This document shows positions 16,959 to 25,771 of a DNA stretch of 64,000 bases, one piece after another; within the stretch, counting starts at the first letter, position 1, and each line of letters begins with the position of its first letter. The position numbers and the translations under genes are program-made. The notes below the pieces were generated by a model that was not told the DNA's origin, did not search any database, and saw only the letters and a program-made list of their open reading frames with translations. Source of the stretch: JBBREP01 sp963716525 (lineage in GTDB: Bacteria > Actinomycetota > Acidimicrobiia > IMCC26256 > PALSA-610); NCBI GenBank assembly GCA_963716525.1, contig OY970315.1, positions 2,914,001-2,978,000 of the forward strand. The letters are read 5' to 3'.

Positions 16959-18162
16959 CGCACCGGGAGCCGCGCTCGAGCTCACGCCACCGGATGCAGT
17001 GACCGCGGTCGCGCCCGCGCAGGCCGAGCAGCAGGTCGCGATCGACCCAGCCGCGGTGGCACGCATCGACGGGCTCGTGTCGTCGTTCGTCGAGTCCGTC
17101 ACCACGCTCGACGTGCACGGTGACGAGTACCGGCGCCGGGTCGACGACGTCAGCGGCATCGCCGACCGCGAGATCCGACTCTCCTCCGACATGAGCAACC
17201 GGCTGCTCGACCGGCCGGTACGCGCGGCCGGCGGTCTCGGGGGCGGCGACACACCCGTCGCGAAGAGTCTGCTCGACCTGCGCAGGACCGTAGACGAGCT
17301 GAACCCGGCGCGTTACGACCTGCGCGGCAATCCGCGCCGGCTGCTGGGCATCATCCCGTTCGGCAACCGGCTTCGCGGCTACTTCCAGCGGTACCAGAAG
17401 GCCCAGAGCCATATTCAGGCCATCGTCGGCTCGTTGCGTGACGGCAGCGCGGAGCTGGAGAAGGACAACGCCGCGATCGCTCAGGAGCAGAAGGCGCTGT
17501 GGACGCAGATGGAGACGCTGCGCCAGTACGCATACATGGCCGAGCGTCTCGACGGCGCGCTCGAGGCGCGCATCGCGACGATCGAGGCGGACGACTCCGA
17601 ACGGGCGCGCGCGCTGCGGGAGGACGTGCTCTTCCCCGTACGGCACCGCCGCCAGGAGATCCTCACACAGCTCGCGGTGGCCGTGCAGGGCTACGCCGCG
17701 CTCCGTGTCGTCGAGATCAACAATCGCGAGCTGGTGCGTGCGGTACGCACCGCGACCACCACCACCGTTGCCGCGCTGCGCACCGCGGTGATGGTCGCGC
17801 AGGCCCTCACCAACCAGAAGCTGGTCAGCGACCAGGTGAAGGCCGTACACGACGTCACGAGCTCGATGATCGAGAGCACCTCGGGGATCCTGCGCGACCA
17901 GGCCGCCACGGTCGAGGAGCAGGCCACCCAGCCGGGCGTCGACATGGCGTCGCTGCAACGGGCGTGGGACAACGTCTTCGCGGCACTCGACCAGATCGAC
18001 ACCTACAAGCTGCGCGCCCTCGAAGCGATGAAGGTGACGGTGTCGGAGCTCACCCAGCAGGTCGACCGTTCGCACGCGCACGTGGAACGGCTCCACACCG
18101 GCGAAGCGCGCGACCCGGCGTCGGCGTCGTCGCCCGCCGGCAGCGCGCTGCAGCTGCCGTGA
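16951..18162 (+). CDS. Toxic anion resistance protein, TelA family
   Basis: This 403-residue cytosolic, mostly helical protein shows TelA family features: the NPARYDLRGNPRRLLGIIPFGNRLRGYFQRYQ region (about 110-145), a central ALREDVLFPVRHRRQEILTQLAV helix and the TATTTTVAALRTAVMVAQAL segment. TelA proteins are linked to tellurite and other envelope stress. The ATG overlaps the flotillin stop by 8 bp, so the three genes form one transcription unit. It is convergent with the VIT family gene 12 bp downstream. Confidence 0.92.
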   Translation: MTDAPGAALELTPPDAVTAVAPAQAEQQVAIDPAAVARIDGLVSSFVESVTTLDVHGDEYRRRVDDVSGIADREIRLSSDMSNRLLDRPVRAAGGLGGGDTPVAKSLLDLRRTVDELNPARYDLRGNPRRLLGIIPFGNRLRGYFQRYQKAQSHIQAIVGSLRDGSAELEKDNAAIAQEQKALWTQMETLRQYAYMAERLDGALEARIATIEADDSERARALREDVLFPVRHRRQEILTQLAVAVQGYAALRVVEINNRELVRAVRTATTTTVAALRTAVMVAQALTNQKLVSDQVKAVHDVTSSMIESTSGILRDQAATVEEQATQPGVDMASLQRAWDNVFAALDQIDTYKLRALEAMKVTVSELTQQVDRSHAHVERLHTGEARDPASASSPAGSALQLP

Positions 18163-18174
18163 CGATGCTGTGAC

Positions 18175-18870
18175 TTACCGGCCGGCGAGGTAGCCGACCG
18201 CGCCCGTGACGGTCATCGCGAGGGCGCTCCAGAACACGACGCGTGCCGCGCCCCGTGCCGGTGGTGCGCCTCCGGCACGCGCGCCGATCCACCCCAGCAC
18301 GACGAGCGCGGCGAGCGCGCTCACGCCGGTGGCGATCACGCGCCACGCGTTGGGAACGGTCAGCGCGACGACCACCGGCACGGCGCCGCCGGCCGAGAAG
18401 GCCAGCGCCGACGTCCACGCGGCCTGGAGCGGGCGCGCGGCCGAGATCTCGGTGATGCCGATCTCGTCGCGCAGGTGCGCGCCAAGCTCGTCGTGGGCCA
18501 TCAGCTGCTCGGCCACGAGGCGGGCGAGACCGGGTTCGACGCCGCGGTGCTCGTAGATCTTCGCGAGCTCCCGGAGCTCGCCCATCGGGTTGGCCGCGAG
18601 CGCGGCCTCCTCGGCGCGCAGGTCGGCGTGCTCGGCGTCGCGCTGGCTCGAGACCGACACGTACTCGCCGGTGGCCATCGACCCGGCGCCCGCGACGAGC
18701 CCGGCGACGCCCGCGGTGACGAGCGCGGTATGCGAACCGCCCGCTGCGGCCACGCCGATCAGCAGCGCCGCCACCGACACGATGCCGTCGTTGGCCCCGA
18801 GGACCGCGGCCCGCAGCCAGCCGACGCGATGGCTGCGATGGTGCTCAGCCGCATGCTGGTCGACGCTCAC
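18175..18870 (-). CDS. VIT1/CCC1 family iron/manganese transporter
   Basis: This 231-residue membrane protein is a homologue of the plant/yeast vacuolar Fe/Mn transporters. The signature WLRAAVLGANDGIVSVAALLIGVA (first membrane segment with the conserved Asp) is intact, followed by GSMATGEYVSVSSQRDAEHADL and the cytoplasmic acidic metal-binding region (ELRELAKIYEHRGVEPGLA). About five transmembrane segments are visible. It probably exports divalent iron or manganese from the cytosol. Start ATG 18870; the divergent thiolase begins 74 bp away. Confidence 0.92.
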   Translation of the reverse strand: MSVDQHAAEHHRSHRVGWLRAAVLGANDGIVSVAALLIGVAAAGGSHTALVTAGVAGLVAGAGSMATGEYVSVSSQRDAEHADLRAEEAALAANPMGELRELAKIYEHRGVEPGLARLVAEQLMAHDELGAHLRDEIGITEISAARPLQAAWTSALAFSAGGAVPVVVALTVPNAWRVIATGVSALAALVVLGWIGARAGGAPPARGAARVVFWSALAMTVTGAVGYLAGR

Positions 18871-18944
18871 GGGGGCACGCTATTCGACGCCATGGCGGCC
18901 CACGTCGCAGAATGGCGTGTTCCCACGAGCCTCTGGAGTGCCCC

Positions 18945-20144
18945 ATGTCCGAAGCAGTGATCGTCGCCTATGCCCGCACGCCCATCGGCCGGGCGAACAA
19001 GGGCTCGCTCGTCGACTGTCGGCCCGACGATCTGTCGGCCCTCGTGATCAAGGGCGTGCTCGACCGTGTCGAGAAGCTCGACCCGGCGCTGGTGGAGGAC
19101 GTGCTCTGGGGCTGCGGCCAGCCGGCCGGGGAGGCCGGGTACAACGTCGCCCGGGTCGCGGCGCTGCTCGCCGGGCTCGACGCGCCCGGCGTCACCGTGA
19201 ACCGCTACTGCTCGTCGTCGCTGCAGACGATCCGGATGGCCGCGCACGCGATCAAGGCCGGGGAGGGCGACGTGTTCGTCGCCGGCGGCGTCGAGACGGT
19301 CAGCCGCTTCCAGTTCGGCGCGTCGGACACCGGCCCGCACAACGTCCTGTTCGACGGCTCGCACGCGCGGACGAAGGCGCGTGAGGCGGGCGACCAGGGC
19401 GACTGGAAGCCGGCTGACGGGCTTCCCGACGTGTACATCGCGATGGGCCAGACCGCGGAGAACGTCGTCGAGCAGGAAGGCGTGTCGCGCGAGGCGATGG
19501 ACAAGTGGGGCGTGCGCAGCCAGGAGCGCGCGGTCGCCGCGCAGGGCAACGGCTTCTTCGAGCGCGAGATCATTCCCGTCACCACACCCGACGGCACCGT
19601 GGTCACCAAGGACGACGGTCCGCGCCCGGGCACGACGCTCGAGAAGCTCGCGCAGCTCAAGCCGGTGTTCCGGCCGAACGGCTCGGTCACGGCCGGCAAC
19701 GCGTGCCCGTTGAACGACGGCGCCGCGGCCGTGGTGGTGATGAGCGACACGAAGGCCAAGGCGCTCGGTATCAAGCCGCTCGCCCGGGTGGTGAGCAGCG
19801 GCGTGAGCTCGCTCAACCCCGAGATCATGGGTCTCGGTCCGATCGACGCGAGCCGCCAGGCGCTGGCGCGGGCGGGGATGACGATGGACCAGATCGACCG
19901 GGTCGAGATCAACGAGGCGTTCGCGGCCCAGGTGCTGCCGAGCGCCGAGCGCCTCGGCATCGACCACGAGAAGCTCAACGTGAACGGCGGCGCCATCGCG
20001 CTCGGTCATCCGTTCGGCATGACCGGCGCCCGCATCATGGCCACGCTGCTCAACGGGCTCGAGGACGCCGGACTGCAGTACGGCCTCGAGACGATGTGTG
20101 TGGGCGGTGGCCAGGGCCTCGCGATGATCGTGGAGAAGCTCTGA
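18945..20144 (+). CDS. Thiolase family protein (acetyl-CoA acyltransferase)
   Basis: This is a 399-residue thiolase. The acyl-accepting Cys is in VNRYCSSSLQTI (about residue 89), NEAFAAQ marks the loop, the catalytic His is in GGAIALGHPFGMTGAR and the second Cys in MCVGGGQGL. It either cleaves 3-ketoacyl-CoA in beta-oxidation or condenses acetyl-CoA. ATG 18945 gives the normal family N-terminus. The many fatty-acid and CoA genes in the window favour a degradative role. It is convergent with the LigD polymerase gene. Confidence 0.94.
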   Translation: MSEAVIVAYARTPIGRANKGSLVDCRPDDLSALVIKGVLDRVEKLDPALVEDVLWGCGQPAGEAGYNVARVAALLAGLDAPGVTVNRYCSSSLQTIRMAAHAIKAGEGDVFVAGGVETVSRFQFGASDTGPHNVLFDGSHARTKAREAGDQGDWKPADGLPDVYIAMGQTAENVVEQEGVSREAMDKWGVRSQERAVAAQGNGFFEREIIPVTTPDGTVVTKDDGPRPGTTLEKLAQLKPVFRPNGSVTAGNACPLNDGAAAVVVMSDTKAKALGIKPLARVVSSGVSSLNPEIMGLGPIDASRQALARAGMTMDQIDRVEINEAFAAQVLPSAERLGIDHEKLNVNGGAIALGHPFGMTGARIMATLLNGLEDAGLQYGLETMCVGGGQGLAMIVEKL

Positions 20145-20160
20145 CGCTCGACCAACCGAG

Positions 20161-20198
20161 CAGCAATTGCCGGCTCAGCTGAGCGCGGGCAACTGCTG
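20161..20198. terminator. Imperfect hairpin between convergent genes
   Basis: The segments 20161-20171 (cagcaattgcc) and 20188-20198 (ggcaactgctg) pair with one mismatch around a 16-nt loop. They sit in the gap between the thiolase and LigD-polymerase genes, overlapping the last codons of the latter. A terminator role is plausible but not certain. Confidence 0.45.
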
Positions 20199-21074
20199 GT
20201 GGACGGTGAGGGCGTCCGACCAGAGATCACCGAGCCGTTCGACGCGTTCGATCAGGGTCGGCACGTCGAACACGAGCGCGGCCGCGTCGTGCGCCGCGTC
20301 GAGCTCGTCCCATGCGATCGGCGTCGACGCCGTGGGGAGTTTTCGGATGCGCAGGGAGTACGGCGCGACCGTGGTCTTGTGCCGGTCGTTCTGACTCCAG
20401 TCGACGAACACCCGCCCGCCGCGCTGGTCCTTCGCCATGTTCGTGGTGACGCGGTCGTCGCGCTGCTCGAGCAGCTGACCGAGCGCGAGCGCGAACTTCT
20501 TGGTGTCGTCGTCGGTGATCGGGTCGCCGTGCCTCGGATTCAGGGGCACGCTCAGGTGGAGACCCTTCGACCCCGACGTCTTCACGAGCACGGTCGCGAG
20601 ACCGAGCTGGTGCAGCCAGTCGCGCAGTTGGTGTGCGACCCGCCGGCAGTCGAGGACGTCGGTGCCCGGACCGGGATCGAGATCGAACACCATCGCACGG
20701 GGTGTGTGCAGCGCGTCGCGCGGCGTCTGTTGCACGTGCAGCTCGAGCGCAGCGAGGTTCGCAGTCCACACGAGTGCGGGGAGCGAGTCGATCACGCACG
20801 CGTTGGGGACCCCGTTCGCCGGCCCCTCGGCGATCCAGTCGGGATGGTGCGGTGGGCAGCGCTTCTCGAAGAACACCTCGCCGTCGGTGCCGTCGGGCGC
20901 GCGCACGAGGGTGGGGCACATGTCACGCAGGTGCGGCAGCATCACGGGAGCGACCGCGCGGTAGTAGTCGATCACGTCGGCCTTGGTGAAGCCGTTGCCC
21001 GGATACAGCACCTTGGCGAGGTTGGTCAGCCGCAGCGTGTAGCCGTCGATCGTGACGTTCGTCGCCGCCGGCAT
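20175..21074 (-). CDS. Non-homologous end-joining DNA polymerase/primase (LigD polymerase domain, stand-alone)
   Basis: This 299-residue protein is the archaeo-eukaryotic-primase-type polymerase domain of LigD, without ligase or phosphoesterase domains. Features are LTNLAKVLYPGNGFTKADVIDYY, the catalytic metal site MVFDLDPGPGTD (DxD), KTSGSKGLHLSVPL and DWSQNDRHKTT. It fills or extends DNA ends during non-homologous end joining, preferring ribonucleotides. It is transcribed divergently from ku with a 33-bp gap, so both probably share one control region. No ATP-dependent ligase gene is in the window. Confidence 0.93.
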   Translation of the reverse strand: MPAATNVTIDGYTLRLTNLAKVLYPGNGFTKADVIDYYRAVAPVMLPHLRDMCPTLVRAPDGTDGEVFFEKRCPPHHPDWIAEGPANGVPNACVIDSLPALVWTANLAALELHVQQTPRDALHTPRAMVFDLDPGPGTDVLDCRRVAHQLRDWLHQLGLATVLVKTSGSKGLHLSVPLNPRHGDPITDDDTKKFALALGQLLEQRDDRVTTNMAKDQRGGRVFVDWSQNDRHKTTVAPYSLRIRKLPTASTPIAWDELDAAHDAAALVFDVPTLIERVERLGDLWSDALTVHQQLPALS

Positions 21075-21107
21075 AGTGCGGAACCGTACCGGGAATAGCA
21101 TGTTTTC
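21075..21107. promoter_or_regulatory. Compact divergent promoter of ku and LigD-polymerase
   Basis: Only 33 bp separate the two start codons. On the plus strand TAGCAT (21096-21101) is a -10-like hexamer 6 nt before the ku ATG; on the minus strand TACGGT lies at a similar distance from the LigD ATG. Both messages are therefore likely leaderless, and the promoters overlap. Confidence 0.5.
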
Positions 21108-21932
21108 ATGCCGAGTGCGATCTGGAGTGGCTCCGTCGGCTTCGGGCTGGTGCAGGTGCCGGTGCGCATCGTCACCGCCACGCGCAACCGCGACGTGTCG
21201 TTCAATCAGCTGGAGGCGGGCACCGGCTCGCGGATCCGCTACCGGAAGGTCTCCGACCAGACCGGCGAAGAGGTGGCGGCCGACCGCATCGTCAAGGGTT
21301 ACGAGATCAGCAAGGGCCAGTACGTGCTTGTCGAGCCGCAGGAGCTCGAGACGCTGCAGCCGAAGGCCGGGCACACGATCGACATCGAGGAGTTCATCGA
21401 CCTCGACCAGATCGATCCCGTCTACTTCGAGCAGCCGTACTACCTGCAACCCGACGAGAAGGGCGTCAAGGCCTACAAGTTGCTCGTCGAGGTCATGACC
21501 AGCGAACGCAAGGTTGCGATCGGCAAGGTGGTCATGCGTTCCAAGGAGCGACTCGTCGCGATCCGCCCGGTCGACGGTGTGCTGTGTCTCGAGACGATGC
21601 GCTACGCCGACGAGGTGCTCGCACGCGACGGCATCGTGCCCGACGACAGCCCGGAGCCGTCGGAGAAGGAGATGCTGATGGCCCGCCAGCTCGTCGAGTC
21701 GCTCGCCGTCGAGAAGTTCGACATCAGCGAGTTCCACGACACATACCGCGAGGAACTGCTCGACCTCATCGAGCGCAAGGCCGCAGGCGAGAAGATCGTC
21801 ACCCAGCCCACGGCCGAGCCACCCGCAAAGGTGCTCGACCTCGTTGCCGCGCTGGAGGCGAGCCTCGCCAAGGCAAATGACGGCAAGGCGGGCGACGGCA
21901 TGGCCGAGCGCGCCGCCGCGAGCGACGCCTGA
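21108..21932 (+). CDS. ku: Ku protein (bacterial NHEJ end-binding)
   Basis: This 274-residue protein is a bacterial Ku, which forms a homodimeric ring on DNA ends and recruits LigD. The family N-terminus MPSAIWSGSVGFGLVQVPVR is intact, followed by the core beta-barrel (KVSDQTGEEVAADRIVKGYE) and the bridge region. The C-terminal tail is acidic and Ala-rich (KANDGKAGDGMAERAA) instead of the Lys-rich tail seen in some mycobacterial Ku proteins. It is paired divergently with the stand-alone LigD polymerase. Confidence 0.95.
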   Translation: MPSAIWSGSVGFGLVQVPVRIVTATRNRDVSFNQLEAGTGSRIRYRKVSDQTGEEVAADRIVKGYEISKGQYVLVEPQELETLQPKAGHTIDIEEFIDLDQIDPVYFEQPYYLQPDEKGVKAYKLLVEVMTSERKVAIGKVVMRSKERLVAIRPVDGVLCLETMRYADEVLARDGIVPDDSPEPSEKEMLMARQLVESLAVEKFDISEFHDTYREELLDLIERKAAGEKIVTQPTAEPPAKVLDLVAALEASLAKANDGKAGDGMAERAAASDA

Positions 21933-21936
21933 TCCT

Positions 21937-22987
21937 TCAGCGGGCCACCTGCACGGTGCGGCCGTCCTTCCACTCGCGCAGCACGAGGAAGTGGCCCTTC
22001 AGCGCGCCGTGGTCGTGGTTGCCGAATCCCATCAGCGTGCCCGGCTCGCCCGACGCCGCCGGTAGCCACTTGACCGCGCGTAGCCCGTGCAGCACGCCCT
22101 CCCGTGTGAGGTGCTCGGCCCGCACGAGGCCCTCGCCGAGCAGCCGGCCCATGTCGTACGCGGCGCAGCCGACCGGCCCACCGGCGCTGGCGGGGTCCTG
22201 GTCGGCGAGCGCGGCGCGGACCGGGTTGGCGTCGGCCACGGTGTCGACGTACTCCCAGCCCGCGTAACCGTCACGCCACTCGGGGCGCACGTACCCGAAC
22301 ATCAACGACGAGTTCGCGACGACCGGAGCCGACCACTGCAGCGCGTCGCGGGCGAGCGCGACCGCTCGCGACGAGAGCCCGAGGCCGAAGTATACGAGCA
22401 CCTCAGGATCGGAGTCGCGCAGGCGCATCACCTCCGGCTCGACGGTCTCGGCGAGCGGTGAGATGCCGGCCGACGCGGTGGTACGAAGGCCGAGGCGCGC
22501 CCGCGCGGCATCGAAGCACGCTGCGTAGCGGCGGCCCACCGGCGACTCGTCGAACAGCACCGCGCAGCGCGCGAAGCCGCGCTCGGCGATGCGCGCCGCG
22601 AGGAACGGCGGCTCCTCCTCGAGCGAGCCCACCTGGTAGTGCAACATCCATTCCGATCGCGTGCGCTCGCCGCCGCTGTAGTTGATCGCGGGCACCCGCG
22701 CCGCGTCGCACAGCGGCGCGGCGATGAGCGCGTTGTCGGAGATCGAAGGACCGATGATCGCGAGCACGCCCCGCGCCTCGAGCTCGGCGAATGCCCGGCG
22801 CATCTCGTGCTCGCTGCCGATCGGCAAGCCGCGGCGCGTGCACCGCGGTGAGCTCGACGGGACGCGTGCGGCGCTCGCCGGTGTGCGCGAGCCCGAGCTG
22901 GAGCGCTCGCTCGAACGCGACGCCGTCGTCGCCCTGGGGGAAGTCGTAGAGCACGCCGATGGAAATCGGGGTCGGTCGCAAGTCCAT
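21937..22987 (-). CDS. Periplasmic-binding-protein-like (LivK/amide type) sensor or binding protein, frameshifted near 22830
   Basis: The protein starts MDLRPTPISIGVLYDFPQGD and continues, after one frame change around 22830 (ccgcggc run), with LPIGSEHEMRRAFAELEARG up to the stop at 21937, giving about 350 residues. The fold is that of type I Leu/Ile/Val or amide-binding proteins: IIGPSISDNALIAAPLCDAA and PAINYSGG mark the ligand cleft. There is no signal peptide, lipobox or membrane anchor, so it may be a cytoplasmic sensor instead of a transport component; a mis-set start is the alternative. It is divergent from the helicase gene. Confidence 0.75.
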
Positions 22988-23006
22988 GGTCGGTAGTGTT
23001 ACCGAA

Positions 23007-25139
23007 ATGCCCCATCCCGACGTGGAGGCCGAACGCGCGCGTCTGGCGTTCTTCCGGAAGTGCCTCCGCGAGATGCGCAGGCGCACCGAGTCGTACCTCG
23101 GCCAGGAGGACATCCTCGCCGCCAACGAGGCCGACACGGAGGCGGTGCGCCACCAGCTCGAGCTGCGCCTCTCGAGCCTCGACGACGGCGGCCTGCTGTG
23201 CTTCGGCCGCATCGACTCCACTGCCGCTCGCCCGCGGGTCGCGCCCCGAGGGGCTGACTCCACCCCCGCTCGCGGCGCGGCGGTCCGTGTGACGGAGCAC
23301 ATCGCCGCGGGCGCGAGCGAGCCCGAAGCCTTCTACATCGGGCGGCGGCACGTCGACGATCCCGACGGCGATCCGGTGGTGGTCGACTGGCGGGCACCCG
23401 TGGCGATCCCGTTCTACCGGGCGACGGCCGTCGACCCGCTCGGCCTGGCCCGGCGCCGCCGCTTCACGTTCGCGGGCTCGCGGGCTCCCGAACTCGTCGA
23501 CATCTACGAGGAGAACTTCGACGACCCCGATTCGCTGTTGGCGGGAAGCGGCGCACACGGCGTGCCCGATCCGCTCCTCGCGGAGCTCGGCCGGGCCCGC
23601 ACCGGCCAGATGCGCGACATCGTGGCCACCATCCAGGCCGAGCAGGACGAGGTGATCCGGGCGTCGCTCGACGAATGCCTGGTGGTGCAGGGTGGGCCCG
23701 GCACGGGCAAGACCGCGGTGGGCCTGCACCGCGCCGCGTTCCTCCTCTACGAGCAGCGCGAGGTGCTCGCACGCACCGGCGTGCTCGTGCTCGGACCGAA
23801 CCGTGTGTTCCTCGAATACATCTCGCAGGTGCTGCCATCGCTCGGCGAGACGTCGGTCACCCAATCGACGCTCGACGCCCTGCTCGGCCTGCGTTTCCGC
23901 TGCACGCTCACCGACACCCACGAGCGGGCGCGCCTCCTCGGCGACGCGCGCTGGTCCGCGGTGATCCGGCGGGCGGCCGGCGAGGCGATCAAGCCACCCG
24001 CTGCGCCGCTCGCAATGCGCTTTCGTTCACGCGTCGTGCGCCTCGACCCGCACCGGGTCGGCGAGCTGATGGCCGGCGCTCGCGACACCTCGGGTGGGGC
24101 CGCGATGCCCGTCCGCCAGCAACGAGAGCGCTTCCGAGCCCGCTTGCTCCGCGCCGCGTACGACGACTGGAGCGGCGGCGAGCTGCAGGCCACCTCGCTC
24201 GACGAGTTCACCAGCGAGGTGCTCGCCCACAAGGAATCGCGCGCGGCGATCGACCGTTGCTGGAAGACCGTGAACCCGGTCGCGCTCGTGCGCGGCCTGC
24301 TGACGTCGCCCGCTCCACTCGGCCGGGCCGCGGCAGGAATCTTCGACGCCGCCGAGCAACACGTGATCCGTCGGTCGCGCGCCCGTGAGGGCAGCGAGGA
24401 GTTGTGGAGCCCCGGGGAGCTGCCCCTGCTCGACGAGGCCGAAGCCCTCATCGGCGGCGACACGAGGCGCTACGGCCACGTGGTGGTCGACGAGGCACAG
24501 GACTACTCGCCGATGGCGTTGCACATGGTCGCCCGGCGCGCCCTGCGCACGTCGATGACCGTCCTCGGTGACCTCGCGCAGGCCACCGGTCCGCATCCCA
24601 GCACCGACTGGGACGCCGCGCTCGAACATCTCGGTGCGCCGGGGAACGCGCGCCGTGCCGAGCTCACCGTGGGGTACCGGCTGCCCGGCGCCATCCTCGA
24701 GGTCGCGAACCGTCTGCTGCCCGAGGCCGCGGCCGGGGTCACGCCCGCGCGATCGGCCCGCGAGGACGGCGACCCGCCCAAGGTGATCGGGTGCGCGGCC
24801 GGTGAGCTCGTCGTCCGTGCCGTCACGCTCGCGCACGAGCTCGCGGCGGAGCTGGCCACGGTGGCGGTGATCGCGCCGCGCGCGCTGCTCGAAGCGCTCC
24901 ACGAGGGCGGGCTCGGTGAGGGCGCCGACCCCGGTGCCGGCGTGATGCTGCTCGACGCGGTCACCGCGAAGGGCCTCGAGTTCGACGCCGTGATCGTGGT
25001 GGAGCCGCGCGCGATCCACGCCGACGGCCCGCAGGGTCCGCGCTTGTTGTTCGTCGCGCTCACGCGTGCGGTGCAGCGGCTCGTGCTGCTGCACACCGAG
25101 CCGCTACCCGCCGCGCTCGCCCTCGTGAGCGGGGATTGA
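23007..25139 (+). CDS. UvrD/Rep-family helicase-like ATPase (HelD-like)
   Basis: This 710-residue superfamily 1 protein resembles actinobacterial HelD, which binds RNA polymerase and frees it from stalled or drug-blocked complexes. Present are an N-terminal coiled coil, the IGRRHVDD/VVVDWRAPVAIPFY beta region, Walker A VQGGPGTGKTAVGLHRAAFLL (about residue 229), motif II HVVVDEAQDYSPM, motif III/IV GDLAQATGPH and the C-terminal VTAKGLEFDAVIVV and ALTRAVQRLVLL. A roughly 35-residue insertion before YIGRRHV is encoded by a dispersed GC-rich repeat (23217-23281). A -10-like TAGTGT upstream suggests a leaderless message. Confidence 0.88.
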   Translation: MPHPDVEAERARLAFFRKCLREMRRRTESYLGQEDILAANEADTEAVRHQLELRLSSLDDGGLLCFGRIDSTAARPRVAPRGADSTPARGAAVRVTEHIAAGASEPEAFYIGRRHVDDPDGDPVVVDWRAPVAIPFYRATAVDPLGLARRRRFTFAGSRAPELVDIYEENFDDPDSLLAGSGAHGVPDPLLAELGRARTGQMRDIVATIQAEQDEVIRASLDECLVVQGGPGTGKTAVGLHRAAFLLYEQREVLARTGVLVLGPNRVFLEYISQVLPSLGETSVTQSTLDALLGLRFRCTLTDTHERARLLGDARWSAVIRRAAGEAIKPPAAPLAMRFRSRVVRLDPHRVGELMAGARDTSGGAAMPVRQQRERFRARLLRAAYDDWSGGELQATSLDEFTSEVLAHKESRAAIDRCWKTVNPVALVRGLLTSPAPLGRAAAGIFDAAEQHVIRRSRAREGSEELWSPGELPLLDEAEALIGGDTRRYGHVVVDEAQDYSPMALHMVARRALRTSMTVLGDLAQATGPHPSTDWDAALEHLGAPGNARRAELTVGYRLPGAILEVANRLLPEAAAGVTPARSAREDGDPPKVIGCAAGELVVRAVTLAHELAAELATVAVIAPRALLEALHEGGLGEGADPGAGVMLLDAVTAKGLEFDAVIVVEPRAIHADGPQGPRLLFVALTRAVQRLVLLHTEPLPAALALVSGD
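23217..23281 (-). repeat. Dispersed GC-rich repeat element, translated inside the HelD-like gene
   Basis: Read on the minus strand this segment begins gcgagcgggggtggagtc and continues gcccctcggggcgcga, then a degenerate second copy of the gagcgg...tggagtc part. It matches the 87-bp unit at 43971-44329 and the element at 42069-42109. On the plus strand it is translated in frame within the HelD-like protein (residues STAARPRVAPRGADSTPARG), a stretch absent from the usual family layout. Confidence 0.65.
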
Positions 25140-25769
25140 CTCCCAGGTACGAGTGTCGGGGTCGTAGCGGCGGATCACCCGGGCCGGCACGCCGGCCACC
25201 ACGCAGTTGTCGGGCACCACGCCGCGCACCACGGCGCCCGCCGCGACGGCCACGTGGCGCCCGAGCTGAGTGCCCGGCAGGATCACCGCGCCGTGCCCGA
25301 GCCACGAGCCCGATCCGATCGACACCGCCGCGTCGTGCCAGAGCTGGGTGCCGATCGGTGTGTCGATGTCGGTGTACCCGTGGTTCTGATCGGTGATGTA
25401 CACGTAATGCCCGGTCCAGATGTCGTCGCCGATCTCGACGCGCCGGTGCCCCACGATGCCGATGCCCTTCCCGAGCACGGTGCGGTCACCGATGGTGATG
25501 ATCGGAGCCCCCTGTCGATCGGCCTCGATCGGCATGCCGGCCGACAGCGATGCGTACGGTCCGATCGTGCTGCGCTCGCCGATCTCGATGCGGCCTTCAC
25601 CGAAGATGACCGTCGCGGGGAACGAGATCATCGAGCCCTCGCCGAAGCGCGCGAAGCGGCGCGCGACGCGATGGCGCGGCCCGATCGCGCCGTAACGCTG
25701 GAGGCGCGTCCAGCCGGCGTGGATCGCGTCGCCGACGACGCGATCCACGCCGTGCCGGAGCCTCGACAT
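25104..25769 (-). CDS. Hexapeptide-repeat acyltransferase (maltose/galactoside O-acetyltransferase type)
   Basis: This 221-residue left-handed beta-helix protein has clear hexapeptide coils (TVIFGEGRIEIGERSTIGPYA, ITIGDRTVLGKGIGIVG, AVAAGAVVRGVVPDNCVVAGVPARVIR). The DQNHGYTD segment carries the catalytic His expected of O-acetyltransferases using acetyl-CoA. Acceptor unknown; cell-surface sugar is typical. It begins 2 nt after the stop of the binding-protein gene and is probably the last gene of that operon. Its 3' end overlaps the convergent helicase gene by 36 bp. Confidence 0.88.
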   Translation of the reverse strand: MSRLRHGVDRVVGDAIHAGWTRLQRYGAIGPRHRVARRFARFGEGSMISFPATVIFGEGRIEIGERSTIGPYASLSAGMPIEADRQGAPIITIGDRTVLGKGIGIVGHRRVEIGDDIWTGHYVYITDQNHGYTDIDTPIGTQLWHDAAVSIGSGSWLGHGAVILPGTQLGRHVAVAAGAVVRGVVPDNCVVAGVPARVIRRYDPDTRTWESIPAHEGERGG

Positions 25770-25771
25770 GG

